The notes beneath the pieces are model-generated. The model had not been told where the DNA came from. It saw only the letters and a program-made list of their open reading frames with translations, and ran no database searches. Positions 50,889 through 61,610 of a DNA stretch of 64,000 nt are shown here, in pieces. Every line of letters starts with the position of its first letter. Positions within the stretch are counted from its first letter, which is position 1. Location of the stretch: contig FJUW01000052.1 of the NCBI GenBank assembly GCA_900074885.1, forward strand, positions 1-64,000, written 5' to 3'. The translations under genes were made by a program, and so were the position numbers. Source of the stretch: Rhynchosporium graminicola (taxonomy: Eukaryota > Ascomycota > Leotiomycetes > Helotiales > Ploettnerulaceae).

Positions 50889-52961
50889 ATGTCTTTTTCC
50901 TGGGGACAGTTCTGGGGACAGCTGCCGATCGTATACGAGGGTCTAATGGGAGATATGTCCGGCACATCGCCTTCTCGCGACTATTCGAGTACTGCTCAGG
51001 GATTCAGGTCGAATGGAGTTCAGAACTCCGGCCCAGGGCAGTACGACAGCGAATATGAGAAAGGATATAATGGGTTTTCGCAATTCCAAAATGCTCAGCA
51101 ATTTTCGCAAGCACAATCAGAATCTTTTGGCTTGACATCACTGTCCAACGCACTTCCAGATGCTGCTTATCAAAATTACGGCAATGCGGCTACCCAGAGA
51201 TACGTAGCAGGGCAATCGCTCTCTCCGTTGATGTACCAATACCAAAACGTACCACAATTCACAAATCAACAGAATACGGGCCACACTTTTCCAAGTATGC
51301 CATACAACATGGCGTATCAACAGCAGTTTCAAGGAATGTATGGACATGGCCAAACACAGCGTTCTCAAATTTCTCAACCAATGTTGAGTGCTGGCAATCA
51401 ATTCTACCAAGGCCAAGGATTTGTAGGGCAGCCACATCAGATGAGTCCGGCTTTCATGGTTCACAACAGCCAGTACGCTCAAGGTCAGGTCTATTCCATG
51501 TCCTCCACATCGGGACCGTTTAGCCCAAGAGGCGTTTTCAATGGAGATAACCGGCTACCAGGACAGTCGCGTACTGGTGATCATCTTAACGGCTCTTTGG
51601 TTGGTGGTGTTCCAGGAAAGGCCAGCAGTATTGGTAAGGTTGACCCTCTTCATGTTTGGACCCGTAACTCGTGTTGTCCCTTGATATCTTCAAGCTGACA
51701 TTTTGAGTTTAGCCTCTAGCTCAGCCCAGTCCTCGGTTGTTAGGGGTCCGCCCCGGAAGCCTCGTCAAAGCGGTACGTTCAGCGTCCGAAGCGAATGAAG
51801 TATTATAGCTAATGGGATGGTATAGGTCATGCGATTTGGATAGGAAACTTACCACCTCAAACTGATCTGATGAGCCTAGTCCTCCATGTCTGCAAGGAAA
51901 CTGTCGGACTTGAATCATTATTCTTAATCTCTAAAAGTAACTGCGCTTTCGCAAACTTCAAGGACGAAGCAGCTTGTGCTGCTGCGCAAGTCAAGATACA
52001 CGAATCTCGATTTCAGACAGTCAGGCTCGTCAGTCGACTACGACGGAATTCAGTTGGGACAGCGGCTGGTGTTAACGTTCCGACAGGTCTAGCAGCTTTA
52101 TCTCCACCATCAAACCCGCTGGTAGCTCGCAGCGTTACCCCTGACAAAGATAAGAAATCTCACGAAGAAGAGGGGGAATCCGAGAGCGAGACAAAAGCAA
52201 GCGCAGTCGATGATGCCAGTAGCTCAAAAGAAAAGTTCTTCATTGTGAAAAGCTTGACGGTGGAAGACTTGGAGCTTAGTGTCAGAAATGGAATCTGGGC
52301 TACACAGTCTCACAATGAAGATGCGCTGAATAAGGCATACCAGGCAAGACTTTCTCATGAGGAGCCCTAAGTACTGTGCTAATATTTCTAATTGCAGACT
52401 GCGGAAAATGTCTACCTTGTTTTTTCAGCTAACAAATCCGGCGAGTATTTTGGCTACGCTAAGATGGTTTCTCCGATCAACAATGATCCTGCTGCAGCAA
52501 TCGAATTCGCACCAAAGGCACACACGGTCGAAGACCTTGAGCTTCCCAAAGCAATACCAACTCCAGCATCAGAATTTGCTCCTAAAGGGCGAATTATCGA
52601 CGACTCAGCGCGAGGCACGATATTTTGGGAGGCAGAAGGGGATGAGATCGACGGAGTAGACGAGGAGGATGAGAATCAAAGTACCCGAAGTGACGAGGAT
52701 CCCGATTCGAAGTCACCTTCCAAAGCATGGGGCAAGCCATTTCAGGTGGAATGGGTATCTACGACACGACTTCCATTTTACAAAACTAGGGGTTTACGGA
52801 ACCCATGGAACTCAAACAGAGAGGTCAAGATCGCACGAGATGGCACCGAATTGGAAGGAGGTGTTGGACGGAGACTCCTTGGCCTCTTTCATAGGCTCCC
52901 AAGTCCAGTCGCGCCAAATATGCCCATCATGGGTGTCTACCCCCAGATGCGACAATTTTAG
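50889..52961 (+). CDS. RRM- and YTH-domain RNA-binding protein (putative m6A reader)
   Basis: Exons 50889-51633, 51713-51772, 51826-52343 and 52398-52961 give 628 aa. The first 250 residues are Gln/Asn/Tyr-rich and disordered. An RRM follows at about 269-340 (IWIGNLPPQTDLMSLVLHV ... CAFANFKDEAACAAAQ), then an acidic linker. The YTH domain runs from about 402 (FFIVKSLTVEDLELSVRNGI, WATQSHNEDALNKAYQ, VYLVFSANKSGEYFGYAKM), with an insert of about 70 residues, to FQVEWVSTTRLPFY and NPWNSNREVKIARDGTELE. YTH domains bind N6-methyladenosine; the expected cage Trp in WATQSHNE is present. Intron 3 is GC-AG (CAG|GCAAGA...GCAG). The start is uncertain: out-of-frame ATGs at 50846 and 50881 precede 50889, and a branch-site-like GCTAATA and CAG suggest an intron ending at 50910 or 50922. 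In that case translation may begin at 50946 or 50955. Confidence 0.9.
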
Positions 52962-55900
52962 TAGGCGTATCACCAAAGCCGGTTGTTGTATGTATTTTAT
53001 ATGAGCTCCTTACCCTGCTGGACATTGCCAGGAACCTCTACCTTCTTTTCTATTTGAGGCTGCTTACTGAGAATGATTCTATCGTAACGACTCACGACGA
53101 AACAGACCTGCATATGACGGCACGAGGATGATTTCTGGGATCGAATCGAGCTTGAAGCTTGACTTAGCATTGAATGTTTTCTGATGAGAATTAGGCTTGC
53201 GAAGGAAGGCCTAACTGTCGAGGAATCTAATATCAGTAGAACAAAACACCGATTCCAGAGAACTTCCAAGTTTATATCTTTCCGAATTTCTCTGTCTTTA
53301 ATCTCGAAAGGCGCGGTCTGCATTCAATTATTGATTTGGACGTAAGATTGAAATTACACCTTATTATTAATTCATAGAGATATTGAAACATGAAATCGGA
53401 GCTTGAGGAGGTACAAAAAGTACCATAACGTCTAACGAACTACTTTAGTTCACCGCAACCACGTTTTGAGCGGAAGGCGGTACTCAAGCAGGAGCGCTAG
53501 TTGGAAATACGCCGTTGTTCATCGGGACGCACTAGGTATTGATCTGACAGGTTTTGTTTTTCTAGTTTACTTGGAAATCTTGCGATCATGTTCCTGGCTC
53601 GGAGTAATCTCCGGTTGTAAGTCGTGTTAGTCGAGTTGGGTGAGGCTTGCGGAGACGAAAATGTCCACGTCAAAGCAGCGGGCGTGGGTGGATCTTTCTT
53701 TACATCATTGGATTCCATGCAGGTATTTCTTGTTGCAAAAACACGTCGTCTCAACCCGATTACCTTGGACATTTTCCTGACAGGAGCACAGTGTCGGACA
53801 GGGTTGTTGAAGTCCATGACGTGACGTCGACCTTGAGATCAAGTGGAACGGGAGGAGGCGCATTGTGGCGGTGCAAGCTACTGTCCCAGTACTGTTTTGG
53901 TGGCGCTTGTTAGAGAGCAAAAAGCGGCGGGAAAACCCATGATTAAGCGAGTTGACTGATGGTCATCAGTGCCGAGCTGCAACCATGAAATCTTGTGCTT
54001 GATATATTGATCAATACAAGCATTTCTCCGCTTACGATTATTCTTTGAGACTGGTGAGACTTGGACATTCTCTTCTTTCCCTATGCAATACATACTCTCG
54101 GTTTTCTAGGCTAAGGTCTGAAAACCTGGCCCAGCCAGGCACGCGTCTTCCGACATGGGACCGAGACCCCCCGTATCTACTAAGTAGGCCTCTAGTAAGA
54201 ATAGTATTATGGAAGATGTTCAAATAGAAGGCAACTTCCTCTCATAATCGTAGCAGGTGTATCGACCTTTAGGTGTGAGATACGAGTCTTCGGAAGAATG
54301 TACTCCCACCTCCGCATGTGCTTCTCTTCAAACTTCGCCATCAAGCGAAAAACGAAGGGAGTTTCCGGCGGCACGATTATTCTTGACTTTATACAGTTCT
54401 ACCTCAAAAGGGGGGAAGCCTTAGTTTTATGGAATTATCTTGAGCTGCTGGACCGTGCTCCGGTCGTGCTTCACTGCACCATTACAGACGCAATCGGCGA
54501 TGGTGGTAATCTTTACGGTCACGCAATGGGTGGAGTTCCAACACCCTCTTCGAAGACGTAAGAATACGCATCTGAACGGGCTACAGACCGATGAATATCT
54601 TGAGCTGAGCATACAGTGGAAGTAGTGCCCTGTTCAGCAACCTTCATCATAACCTTACGTTTGTTGTTGAAGAGATCACCTGGATTCACTGGTTATCACC
54701 GGTTTAGATCATCGCCAGGAATCCTCTCCTGCTCGATCAGGGCGTCAGCTCATAGGTTTGCTAGTGGTCGACCTGTGGACATGATGAACCCTTTTAGGGT
54801 TATCAAATGTCTAAAGGAGTGGAATAGAACGAGTAGCCAAGAGCATGGGTATAGACATGATGAGAACGACTGAGATTTAGGTTGTGTGCTCGTCCTGAAG
54901 CCTTTGCGTTATGTGGAGACTGCAACTGACCTTACACGTAAAACGAGCAGGGTCTCGATCGAATCGGACGTTTCGGTTTGCCTATCCAGAATCGAGTCCA
55001 GTAGTCATGAGAAGCCGTTTGTGAAGTGACAGAGAGGACGATCATCATGACGGATACTGATCAACTGGGTTCCGCGGCTCGGTCATACACTGATGTACAT
55101 GCCAGGCGTGAAGCGTGGTTGACAACAAATCAAACATGCGATAACTATCCGCCCTAAATAACTGAATACTTACAGTACTTGTGCACCTGATCTCACACAC
55201 GGAGCTGCCAAAGGCTCCAAAAGACGGTGGCTGCGGGCAAGCTACGACACTTGTTGTAGGTTTCAGTCGCGACTGAGCTCTGTAAAAAAGGGTTCAAAAA
55301 ATGATACATTTATTTCGGAGATCTCGTGAGGCTCTTGAATAGCCAGACCAACTAACGTTATCCTAATCAGTTTCAAAAATACAAGACGAAAAGCTGATGT
55401 GATTCATTTGCGGGCTCTTCCAAACCTTTCTCTGACATTTTGCATTCACAAGTATGGACGACTTCGGTGTCAAACCAAAGATAAAAGTGAAAGTGGCACG
55501 ACGTGTTGATCACCAAATATCCGCGAGGCTCGGAGAGCTACGACGTCGAAAAGGCGCGGTGTTCGGGCATTCCCCTCACCACATCCAATGAAGAAGTCGA
55601 GTTTCCAGTCCATGAGCAGACACCTCCTTTTCTTGCCAGAATTTGGACGTCGCAGCCCGATGAAAGGAGAACTCGAAGCACATGTCCTCCAGTTCGTGTT
55701 GAAAGGCGGAGATCGACATGAGTGGGACTCGGCCAGCTGCTCGGTGTGAAAACGCTGCTAGTTTGAAAATTTGCAATATTGCCAGTTTCGGGTTGGTTTG
55801 ATTCGGGTGAAGAGCATGAGGGAGCGTTGAGAGCGAACTTTGGAGAGGGTGTCTTGAAGAGACACTAAGATAAATGTACGATTGCAAGCACGACGGCGTT

Positions 55901-56412
55901 GATTTCGCAACGCATCGAATGGGGGGGCATGAAGAAGAAGCGAGTCTTCATAATGGCGAAGCACCAAGTCAGATAGCAGACAGCCAGAATGCACTCTCCG
56001 ATAAAGTGACGATTCTGAGTTGGGCAAGATGAGGGGGAAACGCTGCTTGAGTACACTCGATTTTTTTTCTGCTCTTGCTTCGACGGCATCTGTACACCAC
56101 GTTGTGCGTATACGAACTACTTTCGGATACGGTCATGGAATTATATCCTCCTTCAGCGGAGCCCAAGACAAATTGCAAGATCTCTGAGTCCACCAAGATA
56201 CCGAGCAGTTGAATTCTGCGTGCTCGTCGACCTCACACCGATAATTTGGTCGCCTTGTCTGATTAGAGAAGAGGGAAGGGCTGATGATTACCCTCGGCTA
56301 CTCGATTCAGTGATGGCAGTTGGTAGGTGGCACTAGTTGGCATGGCTGACTTACGAGGCTGGTCTGTAATGAATCTGGTTTCCATTCTGTCTCTCATGTA
56401 CAGGAAATATTA
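52962..56412. other. Intergenic region of 3.5 kb without a supported gene
   Basis: Only short overlapping frames occur (up to 111 codons) with no family resemblance and no consistent exon chain. Composition is normal, so this is not a RIP island. It includes the YTH gene's 3' UTR and the 3' side of the GH12 gene. Confidence 0.5.
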
Positions 56413-57607
56413 TTACTTTGGTTGCCCTTGTATGTCTAGCGATAGAGTAGGAACAGTAAAAATTACACTGGTGTTAGCCGAGAACGCCTCAGAACCCAGA
56501 CTCAAATGTCCCAAGTAGGTTGAACCAGTGGGATAAGAAGTGTTGCCCATAGTGGTAATCTCGGAAAGAAGAGGAGTGATGTCGCCAACGAATGTCTCTG
56601 TCTGATTCGTAGCGAGCCATGTGAAGACCTCTTGCTTATTGCTGTTCTGGCCTACATAAAGGTTGCTGAGATAAGTTAGTTGATAGTTGAGATACGCGGG
56701 ATTTTTTCTTCAAAGCCTCACAATGTAGTGCCATTCAGTACGTAAGTTGAGACAGTCGTGTTTCCGAATCCAATGGGGAATGTGTTGTTCCCCCAACTGG
56801 CAAACCACACCATGATCTCGAACTTCGCCTGGGTGCTGCTCTCCGAATTCTCTTGTGCGTCGTCCAGAAACATATCAATAGCAACATTGGTGTTCACATC
56901 ATACCGAATGAGATCCGAAACATTCGTTAAGACTGCAGGTTCGGAGCCCAGCCCATATGTCCACTGCATCTCGATATTGATGTGCTGTAGATCTTGAATT
57001 TTGATAGGCATAACGGTACTCTCAAGTTGCGTATTTGGAAATGCGTGTACTGGTTGTGTCTTGGGCCCAGCTGGATATTGCCATATTACGGAAAACTCAG
57101 GTGCTGTTGTAGGAGTCGCATATGTTTTGTTATTAAACGTGGTAATCTTGTATCCCGTTAGCAAATGACCCTCCAAAGCAGTCCTATCTTCCACCCTACT
57201 GACATTCATACACAGCGAGCCTGGATCACCTTCTTTCCATCCCCATTGATTCGGGTTGACTAAAATATGATTCATTAGCGACCGAAGAAAGATGGGGCGC
57301 ATTTATCCTTCTGAGGTCCGGCCAAACAAATCTTACAAGTATATTGCGCTCCTACAGAACTTGGTGTGATGGCAGTTTCCCTCCCACAGTACTCGGTTAC
57401 GGTTATGCCATTGTCGCCGCTGATGATGGTTGAACTGTTGCCTTCGCCATTATTTCCGGTGCTACCGTGTTCTTTGCCTCCAGGAGGGCTGAACAAAGGC
57501 TGCTGGCCGTTCGCCTGCCGGTGCAAATCAATCCCACGCAATGTGCCAATCGTGGTACCGATTGGGAGAGTCAAGAGGACAGCGTCGAGAATCCACTCTA
57601 GGATCAT
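56413..57607 (-). CDS. Glycoside hydrolase family 12 endo-glucanase / xyloglucanase
   Basis: Exons 57607-57337, 57259-56722 and 56665-56413 give 353 aa. The N-terminus MILEWILDAVLLTLPIGTTI is hydrophobic and fits a signal peptide or anchor. About 60 residues of Gly/Ser/Asn-rich linker follow, then the catalytic domain: YCG..., FNPNQWGW, SLCMNVSRV, WQYPAGPKTQPVHAFPN, IDMFLDDAQENSE. The likely nucleophile Glu is E238 in FEIMVWFASWG and the acid/base is E329 in LGSEAFS, both in GH12 positions. The last part (FNLYVGQNSNKQEVFTWLA, FVGDITPLL) completes the jelly roll. It would cut beta-1,4-glucan or xyloglucan outside the cell. It is longer than the usual 220-250 aa because of the N-terminal linker. 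Some GH12 proteins of plant-associated fungi also trigger plant immunity; nothing here tests that. Confidence 0.92.
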
Positions 57608-59109
57608 GGCAGCAACAGCAAAAGGCGATGAAATAATGGATTAACGCTTCGTCTATCAGATGACAGGTTCTTGAGAGAAAATATTCCAGAAAACAATACG
57701 AAGTCGATCGCCAACTTCTCCGTTCGTTGCCATGTCAGACTACCTCTTATCTTTGACTGCCTGAAATACCTATCCTAGTTATATTGAGTTTACAAATTAC
57801 TAGGGGTAGAAGGTTGATCGTATCAACAAACTCGGGTTTTACAGCCAATGAGGTGTAGCCCAGCCCCTTTTACGAACCAACCCATGCTGCCATGTACCTT
57901 TCGTACTCAGCCCTCATGGACCGCTGTGAAACCGTTCATCCTTTCGTGTAGTGACTTTGGCCCTTCCTCCTTCACAGCCTTAATCATCTCGAGCTCAAAG
58001 GTAGGATGGATTTGACGCCTGTGGATTCGCAGCTCGATCATCCGCCAGCAGTTCTCGTTCTGCTTCGTATCGGAGAGACCGAAGGGTGTAAGAACAGTAA
58101 AATTCCAAAAATCCCTTCTCCACTGGCCGCCCGGATTGTGCTTCGATTTCTGCCTGTACGGCTGAGTTCCCATCCTCCATAACAAAAAGATAGGGGTACT
58201 GCAGATCTCTTTGAAAACTGCCACTCTTCTCATAACCCCCTACAATACTCGAAGTTTATTAGATTCGTAAGTTTTATAAATAGTACGAACGACTAGGAGT
58301 CCGTGAATATGTGGCTAGGGGAACCTGATCAAGGCGAATGATCTGTTTGAAGGCTCCGCTCTTCCCTGTCCTGTATTTCCTTTCTCGCTACAGCTCGAAG
58401 CAGGTAAGCGAGTACAAAATTTCTGAAATCGGGCTGCGATTCCGAGACGCAAATTTGCTGAAGAGCTCTATTAGGCGCATAATATCTTATCTCAATGATG
58501 GTAAGCCACAACTCGACTCCAGCAATCTCGAAATTGCATCCCCCTAGGCCATGGGATTTAGGTAAATATATTCCGAATGCATTTTATTCCTTTGCTCCTT
58601 CCTCTAGTAAACCTGGGTCATGGAACCCTCAGATTATCCCACCCTGCTCGAAGTAGGTGACGCTCAGCAGAACTTCACGCGTCATGTGGGTCATTGCTTC
58701 CTGACAGCATTTGGTACTGTAGCATTGATTGGGGCTAATAGCCAATTCCCAGACTGTACACCGGAGGCGTCCCAGCTATTAAGCTTCACAGCTCGTATTC
58801 GCTCAATATAAGGAAACCTTTTGGGTACCCTGTGAAGAGATCCTTGCTTGTGGCGGAACTCTCGGTGTCACGAGTCAATACTCAAACCTACGGTAATTAG
58901 GGAGCCCCTTCCCTCAATTGTCGTTAGTATTTTGAATATTAAAATTTTGTAAACAAGATCGATTGCGGTTGTTCGACCTTCTTCAGTTTTTCATTATGTT
59001 ATTCTGCATTCGTAGCGTCTGATCTACTTGTCCGCATTTCTACAAGAGTTTGATTTCACATTCGTTCAGTTATTCAAGTGCTGGGATCTGTGACCAGTGT
59101 GTTGACAGG
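57608..59109. other. Intergenic region between the GH12 and GT2 genes
   Basis: 1.5 kb between divergent genes, likely holding both promoters and leaders. A minus-strand frame at 57907-58233 (108 codons) has no recognisable domain. No gene is supported. Confidence 0.5.
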
Positions 59110-61610
59110 ATGAGCACACATTATGGTCATGGAACGGACATTGTAGATGGGGATATCTCTGGGATGCACCAGAGAACAGACGACGTCGAACTCCAAGAAC
59201 GCAATGTTCGTGAGAGTCATACACCAGACAAGTCTACGGATGCTCTCTTATCAGAGTGGTCGCCACGGTTTCGAGGCTCTGGCATAGAATCCCCCGACAC
59301 TCTTGTGGATTCTCGGTCACTAGCATACCGACACTCTGGTATAGAATCTATTCCTGATACTCTTGTTGAATCTCGGTCTGGAACGCCACTTTTGGTATGC
59401 CCATTTCCCGTGCTTTACAAGCACACCCGCATGTTTGAGGAGTCTAACATCGTTGAGCATTATCAGAATAGTTTCGGTTACAATAGTCGCCAGAGTCTAC
59501 TAACGACCCACGCTGCCACACCATCTTCACCAACTTCCGGAACTCCTCCCGAACGCCCAACCCCAGCGATAGCACGCCTACATGAACGAGACGATGCCGA
59601 GATTTGGAAAGGCTGGAGGCGATGGGTCTTTCGCTTTATTCCAGTATTGGCCTTTACAAACACCAGCCTGTATTTGTCATATCTAGCGCTGCGTATCTAC
59701 TGTGTTGTCTCGGCCCAGAGAACACAAAAAACGACTTACCCTGGAGCGTGGGTATTCCTCTCACTTGAATTAGCCGTAGCTATTCCTTCCCAGATGCACA
59801 ACGTTTGGACAATGTTAGCATTGAAAAAGAGAAACCGCCCTAAGTTGAGGTTGGAAGGAGAAGAGGCTCCGACTGTGGATATATTCATCACTTGTTGCGG
59901 GGAAGATGACGAAGTTGTTCTAGATACCCTTCGCGCGGCATGTGTCTTGAACTATCCCCAAGATCAGCTTCGAGTGATAGTGTTAGACGACGGAGGATCT
60001 GAAAGTTTGAAAGTGTCTGTCGGCCACATCATCGCATACCACACCAATGTTTATTACATGGCCAGAGAGAAGATTCCTGGAGTTCCGCACCACTTTAAGG
60101 CTGGCAATCTTAATTATGGCCTCGATCAGGTCCATTCTCTTCCAGGAGGAGCAGGTGAATATATGGCCGCCCTAGATGCCGATATGGTAAGATATATACA
60201 ATTTCTTAACTTATTTGCTTCTTGGATTGACCTGATTTAGATTCCAGAACCTGATTGGTTGCGTGCTATCATTCCTCACCTGATTTTGGACCCCAAGATG
60301 GCTCTAGCTTGTCCTCCTCAGCTATTCTATAATACTCCCGCCTCCGATCCGCTCGCGCAAAGTCTGAATTTCTTCGTACACGTCATCGAACCAATCAAAG
60401 ATGCACTTGGTGTTGCTTGGTGTAAGTACGCGTTGGGGTGCCCAAGCTTCCTGCTTTCTCTGTCTCAAGAGTCTCTTTGAGCCATGTTTTAAATTTCTAC
60501 TGCAATTTGAAGCGAATGCTAATTTCCATTTGCATAGGTACTGGATCTGGTTACGTAGCGAGACGCGAGGCTTTAGACGACATAGGCAACTTCCCTCTAG
60601 GTTCTTTAGCCGAAGATGTAGCAACTTCAACTCTCATGCTAGGTAAAGGATGGCATACGGGGTATATCCATGAGCCACTTCAATATGGCACTGTACCAGA
60701 AGACTTCGGCGGACATCTCAAGCAGCGTACCCGCTGGGTCATTGGGACTATACAGACTGCTTTCAAGTTAAACTTCTGTCTGTGGGGTACCAACGTTAAA
60801 CAAATGACTGTCGCTCAGCGGTTCTCGGGATTTCTGTATGCAACCCTCAGCTTCCTTACGATCCTTGTCAGCGTTGCTCTCTTCGCTATACCGGTTGTTC
60901 TCCTATGGGGTAAACCGTTGATCGCCTACTCGACCCTCACTGAGCTCAAATGGTTGATTCGAGCCTGCTTTGCAGCGACCATATCTAGCCGACTTTGCGA
61001 GTTTGTTCTCTTCATTCCAGCTGGCTACAATGTTGGCCAGAGAGATTACAGATATCAAATCTGGATGTCCCCTTACCTGGCGATGTGCATTATCCGAGCT
61101 TTTTTCCTACCAAAGTGGCTCGGTGGTCAAGTGGTAGGGTTCAAGCCAACTGGTTCTCTCGGCTCGGCACTAAACGAAAGGGACCCGAAACTGAGAAAGA
61201 ATGTTTTTCGCCGTCTATGGGCTATCTTATTCAACTATTTGGCCATATTCCATTTTGGGTTCGTTTACCTGACTTTGGTAGCGGTACTGCTCACATCCTA
61301 CAAGTGCTTCTATCAGTATAGCACTACCAAGGAGATCCTACTTTGCTTGATTATTCATGCATTTTGGCCACCGCTCACGTTCCTCTTTGTTTGCAGCTCT
61401 CTATGGACGCCTATATCCTACGCCATCAATCCCCCATCAATGCCAGATCGGGAAGCGCTATTGGAGAGGGACTCCAAGACTGGTGTGGCTCACCCTACCG
61501 CCAACAGCAAGAAAATCGCTTATGGCGGCCAGGCCGCCTGGTTTGAAATGCTATATAGCATTGCAACGGTTCATACAGTTTTGGTTTTTGTGTACTCCTT
61601 TTTCATGTAA
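59110..61610 (+). CDS. Membrane glycosyltransferase family 2 (cellulose-synthase-like)
   Basis: Exons 59110-60186, 60241-60421 and 60538-61610 give 776 aa from MSTHYGHGTDIVDGD. A hydrophilic N-terminus of about 170 aa contains a near-duplicate (SGIESPDTLVDSRS / SGIESIPDTLVESRS). Two TM helices follow (about 173-200 and 209-235), then the cytosolic GT2 domain: DIFITCCGEDDEV near 257, VIVLDDGGS near 290, DADM at 356-359, TGSGYVARREAL near 422, the third acidic motif EDVATS near 444 and QRTRW near 481. Several more TM helices start near 516. The D, D, D, QxxRW set marks a processive synthase using a UDP-sugar. It resembles filamentous-fungal GT2 proteins such as the one required for hyphal growth in Zymoseptoria. 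The polymer is unknown. Introns are 54 and 116 nt. Confidence 0.92.

Noticed and set aside
53497..53920. Overlapping 60-106-codon frames on both strands
   Set aside because: Mutually overlapping, with no family resemblance and no splice chain.
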